DNA of 64,000 bases from Clostridia bacterium (GTDB taxonomy: Bacteria; Bacillota; Clostridia; Oscillospirales; CAG-272): assembly GCA_017537175.1 (NCBI GenBank), contig JAFYLH010000006.1, positions 62,001 through 126,000 on the forward strand. Direction: 5' to 3'. The notes below the pieces were generated by a model. That model searched no databases and was not told the DNA's origin. It worked only from the letters and a program-made list of their open reading frames with translations. Both the position numbers and the translations under genes were made by a program. Position 1 is the first letter of the stretch; the number at the start of each line of letters is the position of its first letter. This document shows, one piece after another, positions 43,041 through 52,166 of the stretch.

Positions 43041-45089
43041 ATGGATATAACCAAAATTACCGAAAAAAGATCGGATCTGTCATGGCTCAATATTTTTCTT
43101 TTCCCGATTTGCTTGGTTTTGTATGAGCTTATTTTCCGTTTGGTTACCGCAAAGGCGGTCTTTTGTGAGTCCACTCTCTTTGTGGTGTTATTCTCTCTTT
43201 TTTACGGCTGTGTGGGATATCTTTTATCCACTCTTTTAAAAAACAAAAGGGTCAACGGCATAATTACTCTGTTAACTCTTATCATACTGCCCGTGGTATA
43301 TCTGGTAGAATATTTCGTATACCGCGAGTTCAAGGTGTTCTATGATATCAATACCGTTTTTGGCGGTGCCACAGATGCGGTAGGTGGATTTTCGGATGAG
43401 ATATGGAGTCTGATCTTCAGCCCCGAGGGAATGCTTGTAATATTTATATACTTTATCCCTGCAATTCTCTATCTTGTTTTTTGCAAAAAGACCTTTGGAA
43501 TTGCGGTGTCGGATATGCCCAAGCGTATAACCGTTATTCTTGCAGGCACCTTGATATTTTCGGGATGTCTTATAGGAATAAGAAGCATACCGCAGCTTGA
43601 TCTTGCCTACGGCAAGGAGTACAGCTATCAGAGTGCAGTTGACAGCTTTGGACTTTTAACGGCAATAAGACTTGATCTTAAGGAAATGATCCTTGGTTCT
43701 AAGGACGGCTTTGAAAATATCGAAGCGCTACCCGAGGTCATACCTACTCCCGACACCGAGCCCTTGTCCGAGGAGACCGACGAGATAAATGAACCCAAAG
43801 AAGAGCCTGTTGTGTATACGCCAAATGTTATGGATATAGATTTTTCCTCTATGCAGGCAAGCGGTAAGGTGGCAGAGCTTAATGCTTATGTGTCCTCACT
43901 TACTCCCTCAATGAAGAACGAGTATACGGGTATTTTTGAGGGTAAGAACCTTATATTTATAACAGCCGAGGCCTTTTGCGCTGAGGTGCTGGATCCCCAG
44001 CTTACCCCCACACTTTACCGTATGGCAACAAAGGGAATACAGTTTACCGACTATTATCAGCCTGCAGGTGCGGGTACTACAGGCGGTGAATATCAGAATA
44101 TATTCGGTATGCTTCCCGTAAAGGGCGGTATGTCCTTTAAGAGTACGGCAGACGATCTCAATTATTTTACTATGGGAAGTCAGCTTAACCGCCTGGGCTA
44201 CTTTGGTATGGCATTCCATAACAATGACTACACCTACTATGACCGCCATAAGACTCATATAAATTTAGGCTATTCCGAAGGCTATATGGGTTACGGCAAC
44301 GGTATGGAAAAGTATGTTACCTCCCAATGGCCGCAAAGCGATCTTGAAATGATACAGGGAACCCTGCCTCTGTATCTTGAAAAACAGCCCTTCAATATCT
44401 ACTATATGAGTGTCAGCGGACATTCGGCATACAATTTCTATACCAACGCAATGTCCAAAAAGAATCAGGACAAGGTAGCAGAGCTTGAATATTCAAATCC
44501 TGTCAAGGCATATATAGCATCCCAGCTTGAGCTGGAAAATGCCCTTACATATCTGCTTGAGCAGCTGGAAAAGGCAGGTATAAGCGATGATACTGTAATA
44601 TGCATTGCCTCGGATCATTTTCCTTACGGGCTTGATAATGATGCAGGCCTTGGAAGAATGCCCTATCTGTCCGAGCTTTACGGATATAAGGTAAACGATG
44701 TATTCAGTCAGGATCACAACCGACTTATACTGTGGTGCGGCTCTCTTGAGGATAGTGAGCCTATAGTGGTGGATACCCCCACCTCATCACTTGATATCCT
44801 GCCCACCCTTTCCAATCTTTTCGGCACAGAGTTTGACAGCCGTCTTATGCCGGGCAGGGATGTGCTGTCGGATGCACCTGCCTTGGTGTTCACAATGAAC
44901 TATAACTGGAAGACCGAGTACGGCACATATATGTCGGGCAGGTTTACCCCCGCAGACGAAGAAATTGAGCTTCCCGAGGGGTATGTAGAAAGCGTTTCGG
45001 CAGTTGTCAGAAATAAGGTGCAGTACTGCCGTGGAGTGCTTGAAACAGATTACTTTAGATATCTATTTGAAAAAGAAGGTGTCAGCTGA
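43041..45089 (+). CDS. LtaS-like membrane sulfatase-fold phosphoglycerol transferase
   Basis: 682 residues after an AAGGAGGGG site. Five membrane helices in the first 200 residues are followed by an acidic Pro/Glu linker (about residues 230-265) and an extracellular sulfatase domain: NLIFITAEAFCAEVL, the nucleophile region GAGTTGGEYQNIFG, SVSGHSAYNF, ASDHFPYG. This is closer to canonical LtaS organisation than the homologue at 38583. Predicted to polymerise or transfer phosphoglycerol on the outer membrane face. Its last codons form part of the terminator. Confidence 0.87.
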   Translation: MDITKITEKRSDLSWLNIFLFPICLVLYELIFRLVTAKAVFCESTLFVVLFSLFYGCVGYLLSTLLKNKRVNGIITLLTLIILPVVYLVEYFVYREFKVFYDINTVFGGATDAVGGFSDEIWSLIFSPEGMLVIFIYFIPAILYLVFCKKTFGIAVSDMPKRITVILAGTLIFSGCLIGIRSIPQLDLAYGKEYSYQSAVDSFGLLTAIRLDLKEMILGSKDGFENIEALPEVIPTPDTEPLSEETDEINEPKEEPVVYTPNVMDIDFSSMQASGKVAELNAYVSSLTPSMKNEYTGIFEGKNLIFITAEAFCAEVLDPQLTPTLYRMATKGIQFTDYYQPAGAGTTGGEYQNIFGMLPVKGGMSFKSTADDLNYFTMGSQLNRLGYFGMAFHNNDYTYYDRHKTHINLGYSEGYMGYGNGMEKYVTSQWPQSDLEMIQGTLPLYLEKQPFNIYYMSVSGHSAYNFYTNAMSKKNQDKVAELEYSNPVKAYIASQLELENALTYLLEQLEKAGISDDTVICIASDHFPYGLDNDAGLGRMPYLSELYGYKVNDVFSQDHNRLILWCGSLEDSEPIVVDTPTSSLDILPTLSNLFGTEFDSRLMPGRDVLSDAPALVFTMNYNWKTEYGTYMSGRFTPADEEIELPEGYVESVSAVVRNKVQYCRGVLETDYFRYLFEKEGVS

Positions 45090-45100
45090 CACCTTCTTTT
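45071..45100. terminator. Bidirectional terminator overlapping both convergent stop codons
   Basis: Perfect 30-base palindrome AAAAGAAGGTGTCAG / CTGACACCTTCTTTT containing the LtaS-like stop codon and ending at the stop of the minus-strand gene. Confidence 0.88.
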
Positions 45101-45770
45101 ATATTGTTATTTCCAATCCGTCATATGCCACATTAATACCGTATGGCTCAAGGTCGCGGCAGATAATATGGTGGTCGTCGTGCAGACCGCAGGACATATG
45201 GCTTATACAGAAGCTCTTTATGTGAGGGGCAAGAGTCTTTTTTATTTCTATTACCATATTGATGTTATTATGCTCAAATATTCGGTAGTCCCCGTCTTGG
45301 TGGCCAACGGTACAGTCAAGCACAATAAGGTCAACGGGTGCGTTGTCTATAATGAGCTGAACCTCGTCATAGAGAAGCCAAGCCGAGTCAAGAGCATAAT
45401 ATATCTTATGCTCTCCGTCGTCAAAGAAATAATGCTTTGTGGGTATGCGGTGATGTCCTGTCATAGCGGTTATTTTTACACCGTCAAGGGTCGTCTCACC
45501 CTCGATCTCAATAAATTTTGCTCCCTTTGATTCAAGGCAGGCAATGGTATCCGCATTAAAATGGTCCTTGTGCTTGTGAGTATTGATAATATACTTTATA
45601 CTCTCGGGAGCAATACCGAACCTTTCCAGGGCTGCGGGTACGGTGGGACCGGGATCTATAAGGATTCTATCGTTTATCAGAGCCGAGGCATTGCCTCTGT
45701 ACTCGTCTCCGTGATCATGGCGGTCGGGAGCCCAGTCGGCAGCTCCCGTGCCTAAGAATTTAATCTTCAT
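45099..45770 (-). CDS. Metallo-beta-lactamase-fold hydrolase (PhnP-like)
   Basis: 223 residues. The start KIKFLGTGAADW, the zinc motif NTHKHKDHFN, a later histidine (AMTGHHRIPT), and CISHMSCGLHDDH are consistent with the RNase Z/PhnP branch of the MBL superfamily. The substrate is unknown; phosphodiesterases are common in this branch. It overlaps the preceding MBL gene by four bases and is the last gene of the glnA operon. Confidence 0.82.
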   Translation of the reverse strand: MKIKFLGTGAADWAPDRHDHGDEYRGNASALINDRILIDPGPTVPAALERFGIAPESIKYIINTHKHKDHFNADTIACLESKGAKFIEIEGETTLDGVKITAMTGHHRIPTKHYFFDDGEHKIYYALDSAWLLYDEVQLIIDNAPVDLIVLDCTVGHQDGDYRIFEHNNINMVIEIKKTLAPHIKSFCISHMSCGLHDDHHIICRDLEPYGINVAYDGLEITI

Positions 45771-46468
45771 ATTTCATATTCCTCCCCGTCATTGGGGTAG
45801 AGAGGCTCAAAATCGGCTTTTTGTGCCTTGAGCTCCTCATATTTTTCGGGCGGCATAACATGGATAAATGCAACCTGTTTTACATCAAGAGTGTTGCACT
45901 TGCTGACCACCGTTTCCGCATCAAAATGTGCCGCCTCTATCATCATAAGATCTGCCGAAATGTCGGGCAGATCGCAAAGATCGGGGGACAGATCGTTTGT
46001 GATATATATCCTCTTGTCCTCGGCTTCGATCAAAAAGCTGTAGCAGGGCAGACCCTTCATATGATCGTTCTGATAAGCACTTACCCTTATTATACCGTCG
46101 TCATAGAAAAGCCCCTCGTTTATCAGCTTAAAGTCAACTCGATCAGAGTCGCGTCTTAACTGCATAAAGGTATAGCTTTTAAATGCCTCAATACCTCTTT
46201 GCTCCGAGAGAAAAATATCACAGCGGATGTTAAAAAACTCCGCTAAATTTATCATGTCATTCAGACCGTTCAGATGATCGCCGTGGAGGTGGCTTATAAA
46301 GACGGTCTTTATTTTTGACATATCATACTCTGCAAAGGAAAGAATGTCACAGACAGGCGCACCTGCATCAAAGAGGTAGGCGGTGCTGCCTACCTCTATG
46401 AGTATAGATTGCTGGTGTCGGTTTTTATAAGGGGCACCGAAGCCGGTGCCCAGAAATTTTATTTTCAT
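45767..46468 (-). CDS. Metallo-beta-lactamase-fold hydrolase (RNase Z-like)
   Basis: 233 residues. KIKFLGTGFGAPYKNRHQQS, the HLHGDHLNGLNDM zinc site and IYITNDLSPDL, with FIHVMPPEKY near the C-terminus, place it in the same superfamily as the next gene; the two share the same first six residues after Met (KIKFLG). It may be an old tandem duplication. The start overlaps the glnA stop by one base. Confidence 0.82.
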   Translation of the reverse strand: MKIKFLGTGFGAPYKNRHQQSILIEVGSTAYLFDAGAPVCDILSFAEYDMSKIKTVFISHLHGDHLNGLNDMINLAEFFNIRCDIFLSEQRGIEAFKSYTFMQLRRDSDRVDFKLINEGLFYDDGIIRVSAYQNDHMKGLPCYSFLIEAEDKRIYITNDLSPDLCDLPDISADLMMIEAAHFDAETVVSKCNTLDVKQVAFIHVMPPEKYEELKAQKADFEPLYPNDGEEYEI

Positions 46469-47892
46469 TACAGGTTGTAGTAGCGGTCAAACTCTGCAGG
46501 GTTGGGGATCTTAGCCAGCTCTGCACACTCTGCACGCTTTGCAGCAATAAAGTTCTTGAGAAGCTCTTCGGGGAATACTCCGCCTGCGGTGAGGTAGTCA
46601 TGGTCAGCCTCAAGAGCATCAAGAGCCGCATCAAGGGTGGTGGGAAGATGGCTGAGCTTAGCCTTTTCCTCGTCGCTTAAGTGGTAGAGGTTCATGTCAT
46701 AAGGACCCCAGCCGTTGGCATGAGGATCGATCTTGTTCTTGATACCGTCAAGACCTGCCATCAGAATAGCTGCGTAGCAGAAATAGGGGTTACAGGTAGC
46801 ATCGGGGTTACGGAGCTCAAAGCGGCGCTTGTCGGGAGACTTAGCATACGCGGGAATACGGATAACCGCACTTCTGTTAGAGGTAGCGTAACCAACTGTT
46901 ACGGGAGCCTCAAAGCCGGGAACAAGACGCTTAAAGGAGTTGGTGCTGGGGTTGGTGATAGCACACAGAGAAGCGATGTGCTTTAAGAGACCGCCCATAA
47001 AGTAGTGAGCTGTTTCGCTTAAGTTAGAATAGCCGTTGTCATCCGAGAACACGGGCTGTCCGTCCTTAAAGAGGATCATATGAACGTGCATACCGCTGCC
47101 TGCCTCGCCGTAGATGGGCTTGGGCATAAAGGTAGCGGACTTGCCGTACTTAAGAGCGGTATTGTGGATGATGTACTTGATCATCATGGTAGCATCAGCC
47201 ATATGTACAACCTCGCCAAGCTGAGGCTCGATCTCAAACTGACCGGAGGCTGCAACCTCGGGGTGATGATAGTTGATTTCAATGCCCATATCCTTCATAA
47301 GCATACACATCTCACTTCTGCACTCATAGGAGATATCAAAGGGCTTTGCGATGTGATAGTTCTTCTGCTTGGGAACTACAACACCCTTACCCTCAACCGA
47401 GCTGTTCCAGTAGGACTGAACTGCATCAACAGAAGCGGAGATCTCTCTGCCGCTTACCTCCCAGGTAACATCGTCAAAGAGGTAGAACTCAAACTCGGGC
47501 AGTATCTTCATTTCATCGGCTACGCCTGTTTCATTCATATATTCAACGGCAGCCTTGATGATGTTACGGGGGTACTGAGCGAGGGGCTTATTTTCGGGGG
47601 AAGCGATGATCATCGCGTTACCTGTCATAGACAGGGTAGGGATAGAGCAGAAGGGGTCGATAACTGCGGTATCCGGGTCGGGGATAAATACCATATCGCT
47701 CTTTTCAACAACGGCGTAGCCGTAGTTGGAGGCGTCAAAGCCGATACCCGACTTCATTGTGTCCTCAGAGAAGTTCTCTGCAGGGATGGTAACATGACGG
47801 TACTGACCGTTGATGTCAACCATCTTGAAGTCAACCATCTTAATGTCGTTTTCTTTGATAATGTTAAGTATGTCCTGAATGCTCTTTGCCAT
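46468..47892 (-). CDS. glnA: Glutamine synthetase type I
   Basis: 474 residues. It condenses glutamate and ammonia using ATP. Signatures: VDFKMVDINGQYRHVT, KILPEFEFYLF, GEAGSGMHVHMILFKDGQPV, the ATP-binding region NRSAVIRIPAY and EAPVTVGYATSNR. Length fits the type I-alpha/beta boundary. No adenylylation-site motif was identified with confidence. It leads an operon with two MBL-fold genes and has its own promoter. Confidence 0.96.
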   Translation of the reverse strand: MAKSIQDILNIIKENDIKMVDFKMVDINGQYRHVTIPAENFSEDTMKSGIGFDASNYGYAVVEKSDMVFIPDPDTAVIDPFCSIPTLSMTGNAMIIASPENKPLAQYPRNIIKAAVEYMNETGVADEMKILPEFEFYLFDDVTWEVSGREISASVDAVQSYWNSSVEGKGVVVPKQKNYHIAKPFDISYECRSEMCMLMKDMGIEINYHHPEVAASGQFEIEPQLGEVVHMADATMMIKYIIHNTALKYGKSATFMPKPIYGEAGSGMHVHMILFKDGQPVFSDDNGYSNLSETAHYFMGGLLKHIASLCAITNPSTNSFKRLVPGFEAPVTVGYATSNRSAVIRIPAYAKSPDKRRFELRNPDATCNPYFCYAAILMAGLDGIKNKIDPHANGWGPYDMNLYHLSDEEKAKLSHLPTTLDAALDALEADHDYLTAGGVFPEELLKNFIAAKRAECAELAKIPNPAEFDRYYNL

Positions 47893-47925
47893 AATCGTTC
47901 TCCTGATATTAATAAAGTTATAAAT

Positions 47926-47954
47926 ATTTTATCACTTTTTGTTAACATAGTCAA
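47926..47954 (-). promoter_or_regulatory. glnA promoter
   Basis: Minus strand TTGACT (47954-47949), 17-base spacer, TAAAAT (47931-47926), then AGGAGAAC before the start. Confidence 0.8.
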
Positions 47955-47977
47955 CAGTAAAAAATAAAAAAGAACCC

Positions 47978-47998
47978 AAGTATTGTATTAATACTTGA
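47978..47998 (-). terminator. Terminator following the truncated tRNA-Pro copy
   Basis: Stem CAAGTATT / AATACTTG, followed on the minus strand by TTCTTTTTTATTTTTT. Confidence 0.75.
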
Positions 47999-48007
47999 GT
48001 TCCAATA

Positions 48008-48043
48008 TGGTCGAAGTGTGGAGATTCGAACTCCAGGCCTCCA
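48008..48043 (-). pseudogene. tRNA-Pro 3'-half fragment
   Basis: These 36 bases are identical to the 3' end of the intact tRNA-Pro (variable loop, T-arm, acceptor strand and CCA; 48242-48277), in the same orientation 234 bases away. The 5' half is replaced by unrelated GC-rich sequence. It is followed by its own terminator, so it is a decayed tandem copy or an attachment-site-like duplication. Confidence 0.8.
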
Positions 48044-48200
48044 CGGCTACGCCGCCAGCTTGCGGTGCCCGAATCGTTCTGCGCATCCGGTAGGTGCTTG
48101 AACTCTTCGACCGCTGCACCAAGATCACCCTCCCTGCATCCGCCACAGGCGGCGGTCGGGCTCCTTGCCCAAAACAGGCGCGCTGTTTTCCCTCTTATTG
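48044..48200. repeat. GC-rich sequence replacing the 5' half of a tRNA-Pro copy
   Basis: No gene is seen. On the minus strand it contains GGAGCCCGACCGCCGCC..GGCGGATGCAGGGAGGGTGA, with a CCGCC/GGCGG hairpin (about 48139-48151). This is clearly similar to the block at 52190-52258 (GAGCCGAGCGCCGACA..TGTCGGATGCAGCGAGGTGA). The two look like diverged members of one repeat, each fused to a different piece of tRNA-Pro. Confidence 0.5.
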
Positions 48201-48212
48201 ACATAAACAAAA

Positions 48213-48234
48213 ATCCCGAGCTGTAGCTCAGGAT
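48213..48234 (-). terminator. tRNA-Pro terminator
   Basis: Stem ATCCTGAGC / GCTCGGGAT (one G-T pair), 4-base loop, then TTTTTG on the minus strand, just after the intact tRNA. Confidence 0.85.
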
Positions 48235-48241
48235 TAATTTT

Positions 48242-48317
48242 TGGTCGAAGTGTGGAGATTCGAACTCCAGGCCTCCAGTACCCGAAACTGGCGCGCTACC
48301 AACTGCGCTACACCTCG
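48242..48317 (-). tRNA. tRNA-Pro (anticodon CGG)
   Basis: 76 bases including encoded CCA. Acceptor CGAGGTG pairs with CACTTCG (one G-T); the D-stem is GCGC; the anticodon stem is CCAGT/ACTGG around TTCGGGT, giving anticodon CGG (reads CCG); the T-arm is TGGAG-TTCGAAT-CTCCA. All stems close and all lengths are standard. Minus-strand promoter at 48424-48452 and terminator at 48213-48234. Confidence 0.95.
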
Positions 48318-48396
48318 AAATTTTATTGAATTAAAGGTAGGACAACAAACTTCAAGTTTCAATAAACAAAATAGTTTGCCCGCGGGGGCTCCCCGC

Positions 48397-48452
48397 CGCT
48401 ACACCTCAATATTTGCGGTTAGTATTATAACATAATAAAAATCTAATGTCAA
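48397..48452 (-). promoter_or_regulatory. tRNA-Pro promoter with an embedded tRNA 5' fragment
   Basis: Minus strand TTGACA (48452-48447), 17-base spacer, TATAAT (48429-48424). About 20 bases downstream is GAGGTGTAGCG (48407-48397), a copy of the tRNA-Pro 5' end, followed by a GCGGGGAGCCCCCGC hairpin. The intact tRNA starts about 80 bases further on. Confidence 0.75.
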
Positions 48453-48512
48453 GTTTTAAAATTATATAGATACATTCTGTTTACATACGTATACATTTTT
48501 CACCAAAACCCC

Positions 48513-48541
48513 TTGAAAACCGATTTTTGTTTGTATATAAT
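48513..48541 (+). promoter_or_regulatory. Promoter of the CAP/SLH surface protein gene
   Basis: TTGAAA (48513-48518), 17-base spacer, TATAAT (48536-48541). Confidence 0.82.
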
Positions 48542-48608
48542 GAATATGTAAAAGATTATCCGATATATGGAAGATGTATAAATTAACGGAAAATTTCGGG
48601 AGGGAATT

Positions 48609-51600
48609 ATGAAAAAGAGTCTTTACGCGCTTATGATAGTGTTTTGCCTGTGTATAACGGGCTACGTATTGACCGAGTTGTCTATGCCTATAGCGGCATA
48701 TAACCCCGAAACTCCCCCGCAGGAGGAGTATGAGTTTGTCAAGGGTGAAAATATGCAGCCTTTATGGGAAATAGACACAACCGGTCAGAGCAGCGCCTCG
48801 GGGCTTTACGTCTACAGCTTTGAGGACGGATATATGAAGTGGGATTACGAGATACCCAAGAACGGTGCTACCGTTATGATATTTTTCGATCCTACCTGTA
48901 CCACCAGCCAAAAATTCTTTCAGGATCTGGAGAGACAGAGCTGGCTTGACGACGAGCGTATCAACGTAATGGCATTGTCCTCGGGGGATGCAAACGAGAC
49001 ACTGTTCTTCAGTACCAACTATACCTGGGGATATGAGGATAAGTTCAAATGGTATTCGGGTGCGGGGCACGTTTCTGCCTATTATGCAGCGGCAGAGGAC
49101 AGTGTCCTTGGCGCATCGACCTATCCTATAGTTGCAATAATCACCGAGGAAGAATGTCAGATGGAGGACGGCGGATATGACCTCTGCCGTGTTTACCGCT
49201 TCGGTGCTATCAGCTTTACCGATACAGACATTGTAACACGTACCCTCAAGTGGATGTTCCCCGATATGGGAATGGTAAGCGAGGTGGAGATTCCCGACAA
49301 GGAATACCGTACAGTAGACATCAAGCTCACCCGTAACTACGATTACACGTATGACGTGGCCGAGCTTGTAAACGTACTGCGTGAGCGCCAAGGCACAGCC
49401 CCCGTTGTCCTTGATGCCAATCTTACCGAGATAGCTATGCACCGAGCCGCAGAGCTTGCCATAAACTATGACCACAAGCGAGCAAACTATACCGACTTTA
49501 ATACAATAATTTCCGAATGGGGATATGATACCGAGCGTACAGCTCTGTTCAGCGAAAACATCGCTATGGGTTATACCGACTCATATGACGTTGTAGAGGG
49601 TTGGGCAAACTCCCCCGGTCACTACGGCAATATGGTTGCTCTGTCAGCTATCCGCATCGGTGTCGGTCATGCCGAGGTCAACGGCGTGCATTATTGGGTT
49701 CAGGTGTTTGATAACCGTGGAACCGTCTTTGATTACGGCTCTCCCACACCCATGACCAAAACAGGCAGAGAGACCCTGTACGTTCCCGTGTATGCTTGCA
49801 CCGAGTATCTCAATATATTTGCCGAGAGCGAGGTCATAATACGGGATAATAACGTAAGAGACGTACATCTCTATCAGGTTACTCATTTTTCTAACTCCAC
49901 CACCTCGGATATGCTGGCGGCGGATACACTCTACCGTATACCCATGAGGCCTGTAACCTATGACAAGACCACCACGGGCGGTATAGCCGATATAAGCTGG
50001 AACGAAGAAAGACAATGCTTTGAGGTTACACCCAAGAAGAAGGGTACGGGAACCTTTAAGGTGACCTTCACCGCCGAGCAAAAGGAAGAAATGATCATTA
50101 CTGTAAAGGTAATGGATCCCTACAACAATAATCACGTCTGCAGCTTCAGTGAGTGGAGAGAATATCAGCCCACCAACTGTTATACAGGCGGTATCGACCG
50201 CCGTTACTGTCTCTGCGGTGAAAAGGAGTATATGAATACTCCCATACAGCATAAGCCCAAGATAGTTGAGGGCAAGGCTCCCACCTGTACCAAGAAGGGC
50301 TATACCGAAAGCTCATATTGCTCGGTATGCTTAAAGGATCTTGTACTGCGTGAGGAGATTCCCGAAGCACCTCACGATGACGTGCTCTACCGTGCAGAGC
50401 GTCCCGCTACCTGTACCGAGTACGGCAGTACCGCAATGTATGAATGCAGAGTGTGTAAGAGACTGGATACAGGTAAATCTATCCCAAAGCTTCCTCATAC
50501 CGAGGTGGAGATAGAGGGCGGTAAGGCGCCTACCTGTACTAAGAGCGGAAGCTCAAAGGGTATGAAGTGCTCTGTCTGCGGAACGAAAACCAAAGACGCA
50601 TATGAAATCCCCGCCCTCGGTCATGACGAGACCGCAGGTGCGGGTGACAAAGCGCCTACCTGTACCGAGGCGGGATATACAGGCGGCAAGACCTGTAAGC
50701 GCTGCGGCGAGGTTACTGCCACGGCAGGAACTATCCCCGCCCTTGGCCATGATGAAGAAATAATCCCCGGTACCCCCGCTACCTGCCAGAAGAAGGGTAT
50801 AAGCGACGGTAAGCAATGTAAGCGCTGTGGAGTCGTTACCGTAAAGCAGACCGAATTAAAGAAGACAGGACACAAGGAGATAAGTGTTCCCGGTAAAGCC
50901 GCTACCTGTATAGCGGCGGGCTACAGTAAATCAAGCGTTTGCGAGTACTGCGGACTTGAGATAGTTCCCGCATTGACTCTGCCCCAAAACCCTTATAATC
51001 ATACCTGGGACGAGGGTGTGCGCTCGGGCAGGGATACCCTCTATACCTGCATCCATTGTAAGACTACCAAGGTGGACAAGGACACCTATCCCGACGATGG
51101 CGGTGACAATCCCGGTGGAGATAACCCCGGTGGAGATAACCCCGGCGGCGGAGATGATAACACAGGCGGTGATCAGGGCGGCGAAGATAAGCTCCCTGTA
51201 TTCACCGACGTCAAGTCAAGCCATTGGTTTGCGGCATCTGTGGAATACTGCGTACAGCGAGGATACGTGGCAGGTATGACCGAGACCACCTTTGCGCCCA
51301 ACGGCAAGCTGACAAGAGCTCAGTTCTTAACCATCCTTGCCAAGCTTGACGGTGTTGATCTTACTAAGTACGATACCGCAAATGCGGGATTTGCAGATGT
51401 TAAGACAAGCCATTGGTATAACGAGGTTGTATGCTGGGCGGTAGAGAAGGGAATTACCAGCGGACTTTCTGCCACACAGTTCGGCCCTAACAACAATGTA
51501 ACCAGAGCTCAGCTTGCAAGATTCTTCTACGTATACTGCGAGAAGAACTCTATCAGCATTGACGGTAGAGCTGATATCTCCGTATTCCCTGATGCGGTCA

Positions 51601-51776
51601 AGGTTGCAGATTGGGCTAAGACTCCCATAGCATGGGCGGTCAACGCAGGTCTTATCTCGGGTGTCAAGCAGAATGGAGTTAACTATCTTGACCCAAACGG
51701 CACGGCTACCCGTGCTCAGGCAACCGTAATGTTCAAGGCATTCGATGCTTTCAGAGGCGTTGAAAATACGAAATAA
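48609..51776 (+). CDS. Giant surface protein: thioredoxin-like, CAP, Cys-repeat and SLH domains
   Basis: 1,055 residues, start after GGGAGGG. Order: signal peptide/anchor (residues 4-25); a thioredoxin-like region (ATVMIFFDPTCTTSQKFFQDL, about 80-215); a CAP/SCP domain (LVNVLRERQGTAPVV, HKRANYTDFNTI, SENIAMGY, WANSPGHYGNM; about 250-385); an Ig-like beta domain; about six Cys-rich repeats PTCT..GY....C..CG....IPALGHD (515-820); a Gly/Asp/Asn/Pro linker; and three SLH domains (from about residue 870; FTDVKSSHWFAASVEYC, FADVKTSHWYNEVV). It is predicted to be bound to the cell wall. The Cys-repeat module also occurs in the proteins at 1-3228 and 16068-17486. Confidence 0.9.
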   Translation: MKKSLYALMIVFCLCITGYVLTELSMPIAAYNPETPPQEEYEFVKGENMQPLWEIDTTGQSSASGLYVYSFEDGYMKWDYEIPKNGATVMIFFDPTCTTSQKFFQDLERQSWLDDERINVMALSSGDANETLFFSTNYTWGYEDKFKWYSGAGHVSAYYAAAEDSVLGASTYPIVAIITEEECQMEDGGYDLCRVYRFGAISFTDTDIVTRTLKWMFPDMGMVSEVEIPDKEYRTVDIKLTRNYDYTYDVAELVNVLRERQGTAPVVLDANLTEIAMHRAAELAINYDHKRANYTDFNTIISEWGYDTERTALFSENIAMGYTDSYDVVEGWANSPGHYGNMVALSAIRIGVGHAEVNGVHYWVQVFDNRGTVFDYGSPTPMTKTGRETLYVPVYACTEYLNIFAESEVIIRDNNVRDVHLYQVTHFSNSTTSDMLAADTLYRIPMRPVTYDKTTTGGIADISWNEERQCFEVTPKKKGTGTFKVTFTAEQKEEMIITVKVMDPYNNNHVCSFSEWREYQPTNCYTGGIDRRYCLCGEKEYMNTPIQHKPKIVEGKAPTCTKKGYTESSYCSVCLKDLVLREEIPEAPHDDVLYRAERPATCTEYGSTAMYECRVCKRLDTGKSIPKLPHTEVEIEGGKAPTCTKSGSSKGMKCSVCGTKTKDAYEIPALGHDETAGAGDKAPTCTEAGYTGGKTCKRCGEVTATAGTIPALGHDEEIIPGTPATCQKKGISDGKQCKRCGVVTVKQTELKKTGHKEISVPGKAATCIAAGYSKSSVCEYCGLEIVPALTLPQNPYNHTWDEGVRSGRDTLYTCIHCKTTKVDKDTYPDDGGDNPGGDNPGGDNPGGGDDNTGGDQGGEDKLPVFTDVKSSHWFAASVEYCVQRGYVAGMTETTFAPNGKLTRAQFLTILAKLDGVDLTKYDTANAGFADVKTSHWYNEVVCWAVEKGITSGLSATQFGPNNNVTRAQLARFFYVYCEKNSISIDGRADISVFPDAVKVADWAKTPIAWAVNAGLISGVKQNGVNYLDPNGTATRAQATVMFKAFDAFRGVENTK

Positions 51777-51784
51777 TAAAACAA

Positions 51785-51816
51785 AAAAGGATCCGAGCTT
51801 ATTCTCGGATTCTTTT
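51785..51816 (+). terminator. Terminator of the CAP/SLH gene
   Basis: Stem AAAAGGATCCGAG / CTCGGATTCTTTT with one mismatch and a 6-base loop. Confidence 0.82.
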
Positions 51817-51885
51817 GTATTTACAAACCCTTATAGATTTGCTTTAATGTTCTTAATAATTAAATTCCGAAACGTGGAAAACAAA

Positions 51886-52166
51886 ATGACAGTTAGCGAA
51901 AGATTTTTAAAATATGTATCCTTCGGCACAAACTCTGACGAGAGCTCTGACACCTGTCCCTCCACAGAGAGTCAGCTTGAGCTGGGCAGATATCCGGCAG
52001 AAGAACTTAAGAGTATCGGTCTTTGCGACATATAGCTTGACGAGCACGGTTATCTCTACGGCTTTATCTCTGCAAGTGCGGGAAGAGAAGCAGCCCCCGC
52101 TATCGGCTTTGTTGCCCATATGGACACAAGTAACGCCGTAAAGGGTGACGGAATCAATCCCAAGTT
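51886..52166 (+). pseudogene. Truncated duplicate of pepT
   Basis: The first 94 codons match pepT at 55163 (starts MTVSERFLKYVSFGTNSDES in both). A TAG at 52033 replaces a Glu codon, and homology ends near 52166 inside the GDGINP segment, where GC-rich repeat sequence begins. No metal-binding or catalytic residues beyond HMDTS survive. Upstream sequence differs from that of intact pepT, so only the coding 5' part was duplicated or retained. Confidence 0.88.

Noticed and set aside
48008..48277. Direct repeats at tRNA-Pro as attL/attR of a live integrative element
   Set aside because: The repeats are only 234 bp apart, each has its own terminator, and there is no integrase or excisionase, so tandem tRNA duplication and decay is simpler.
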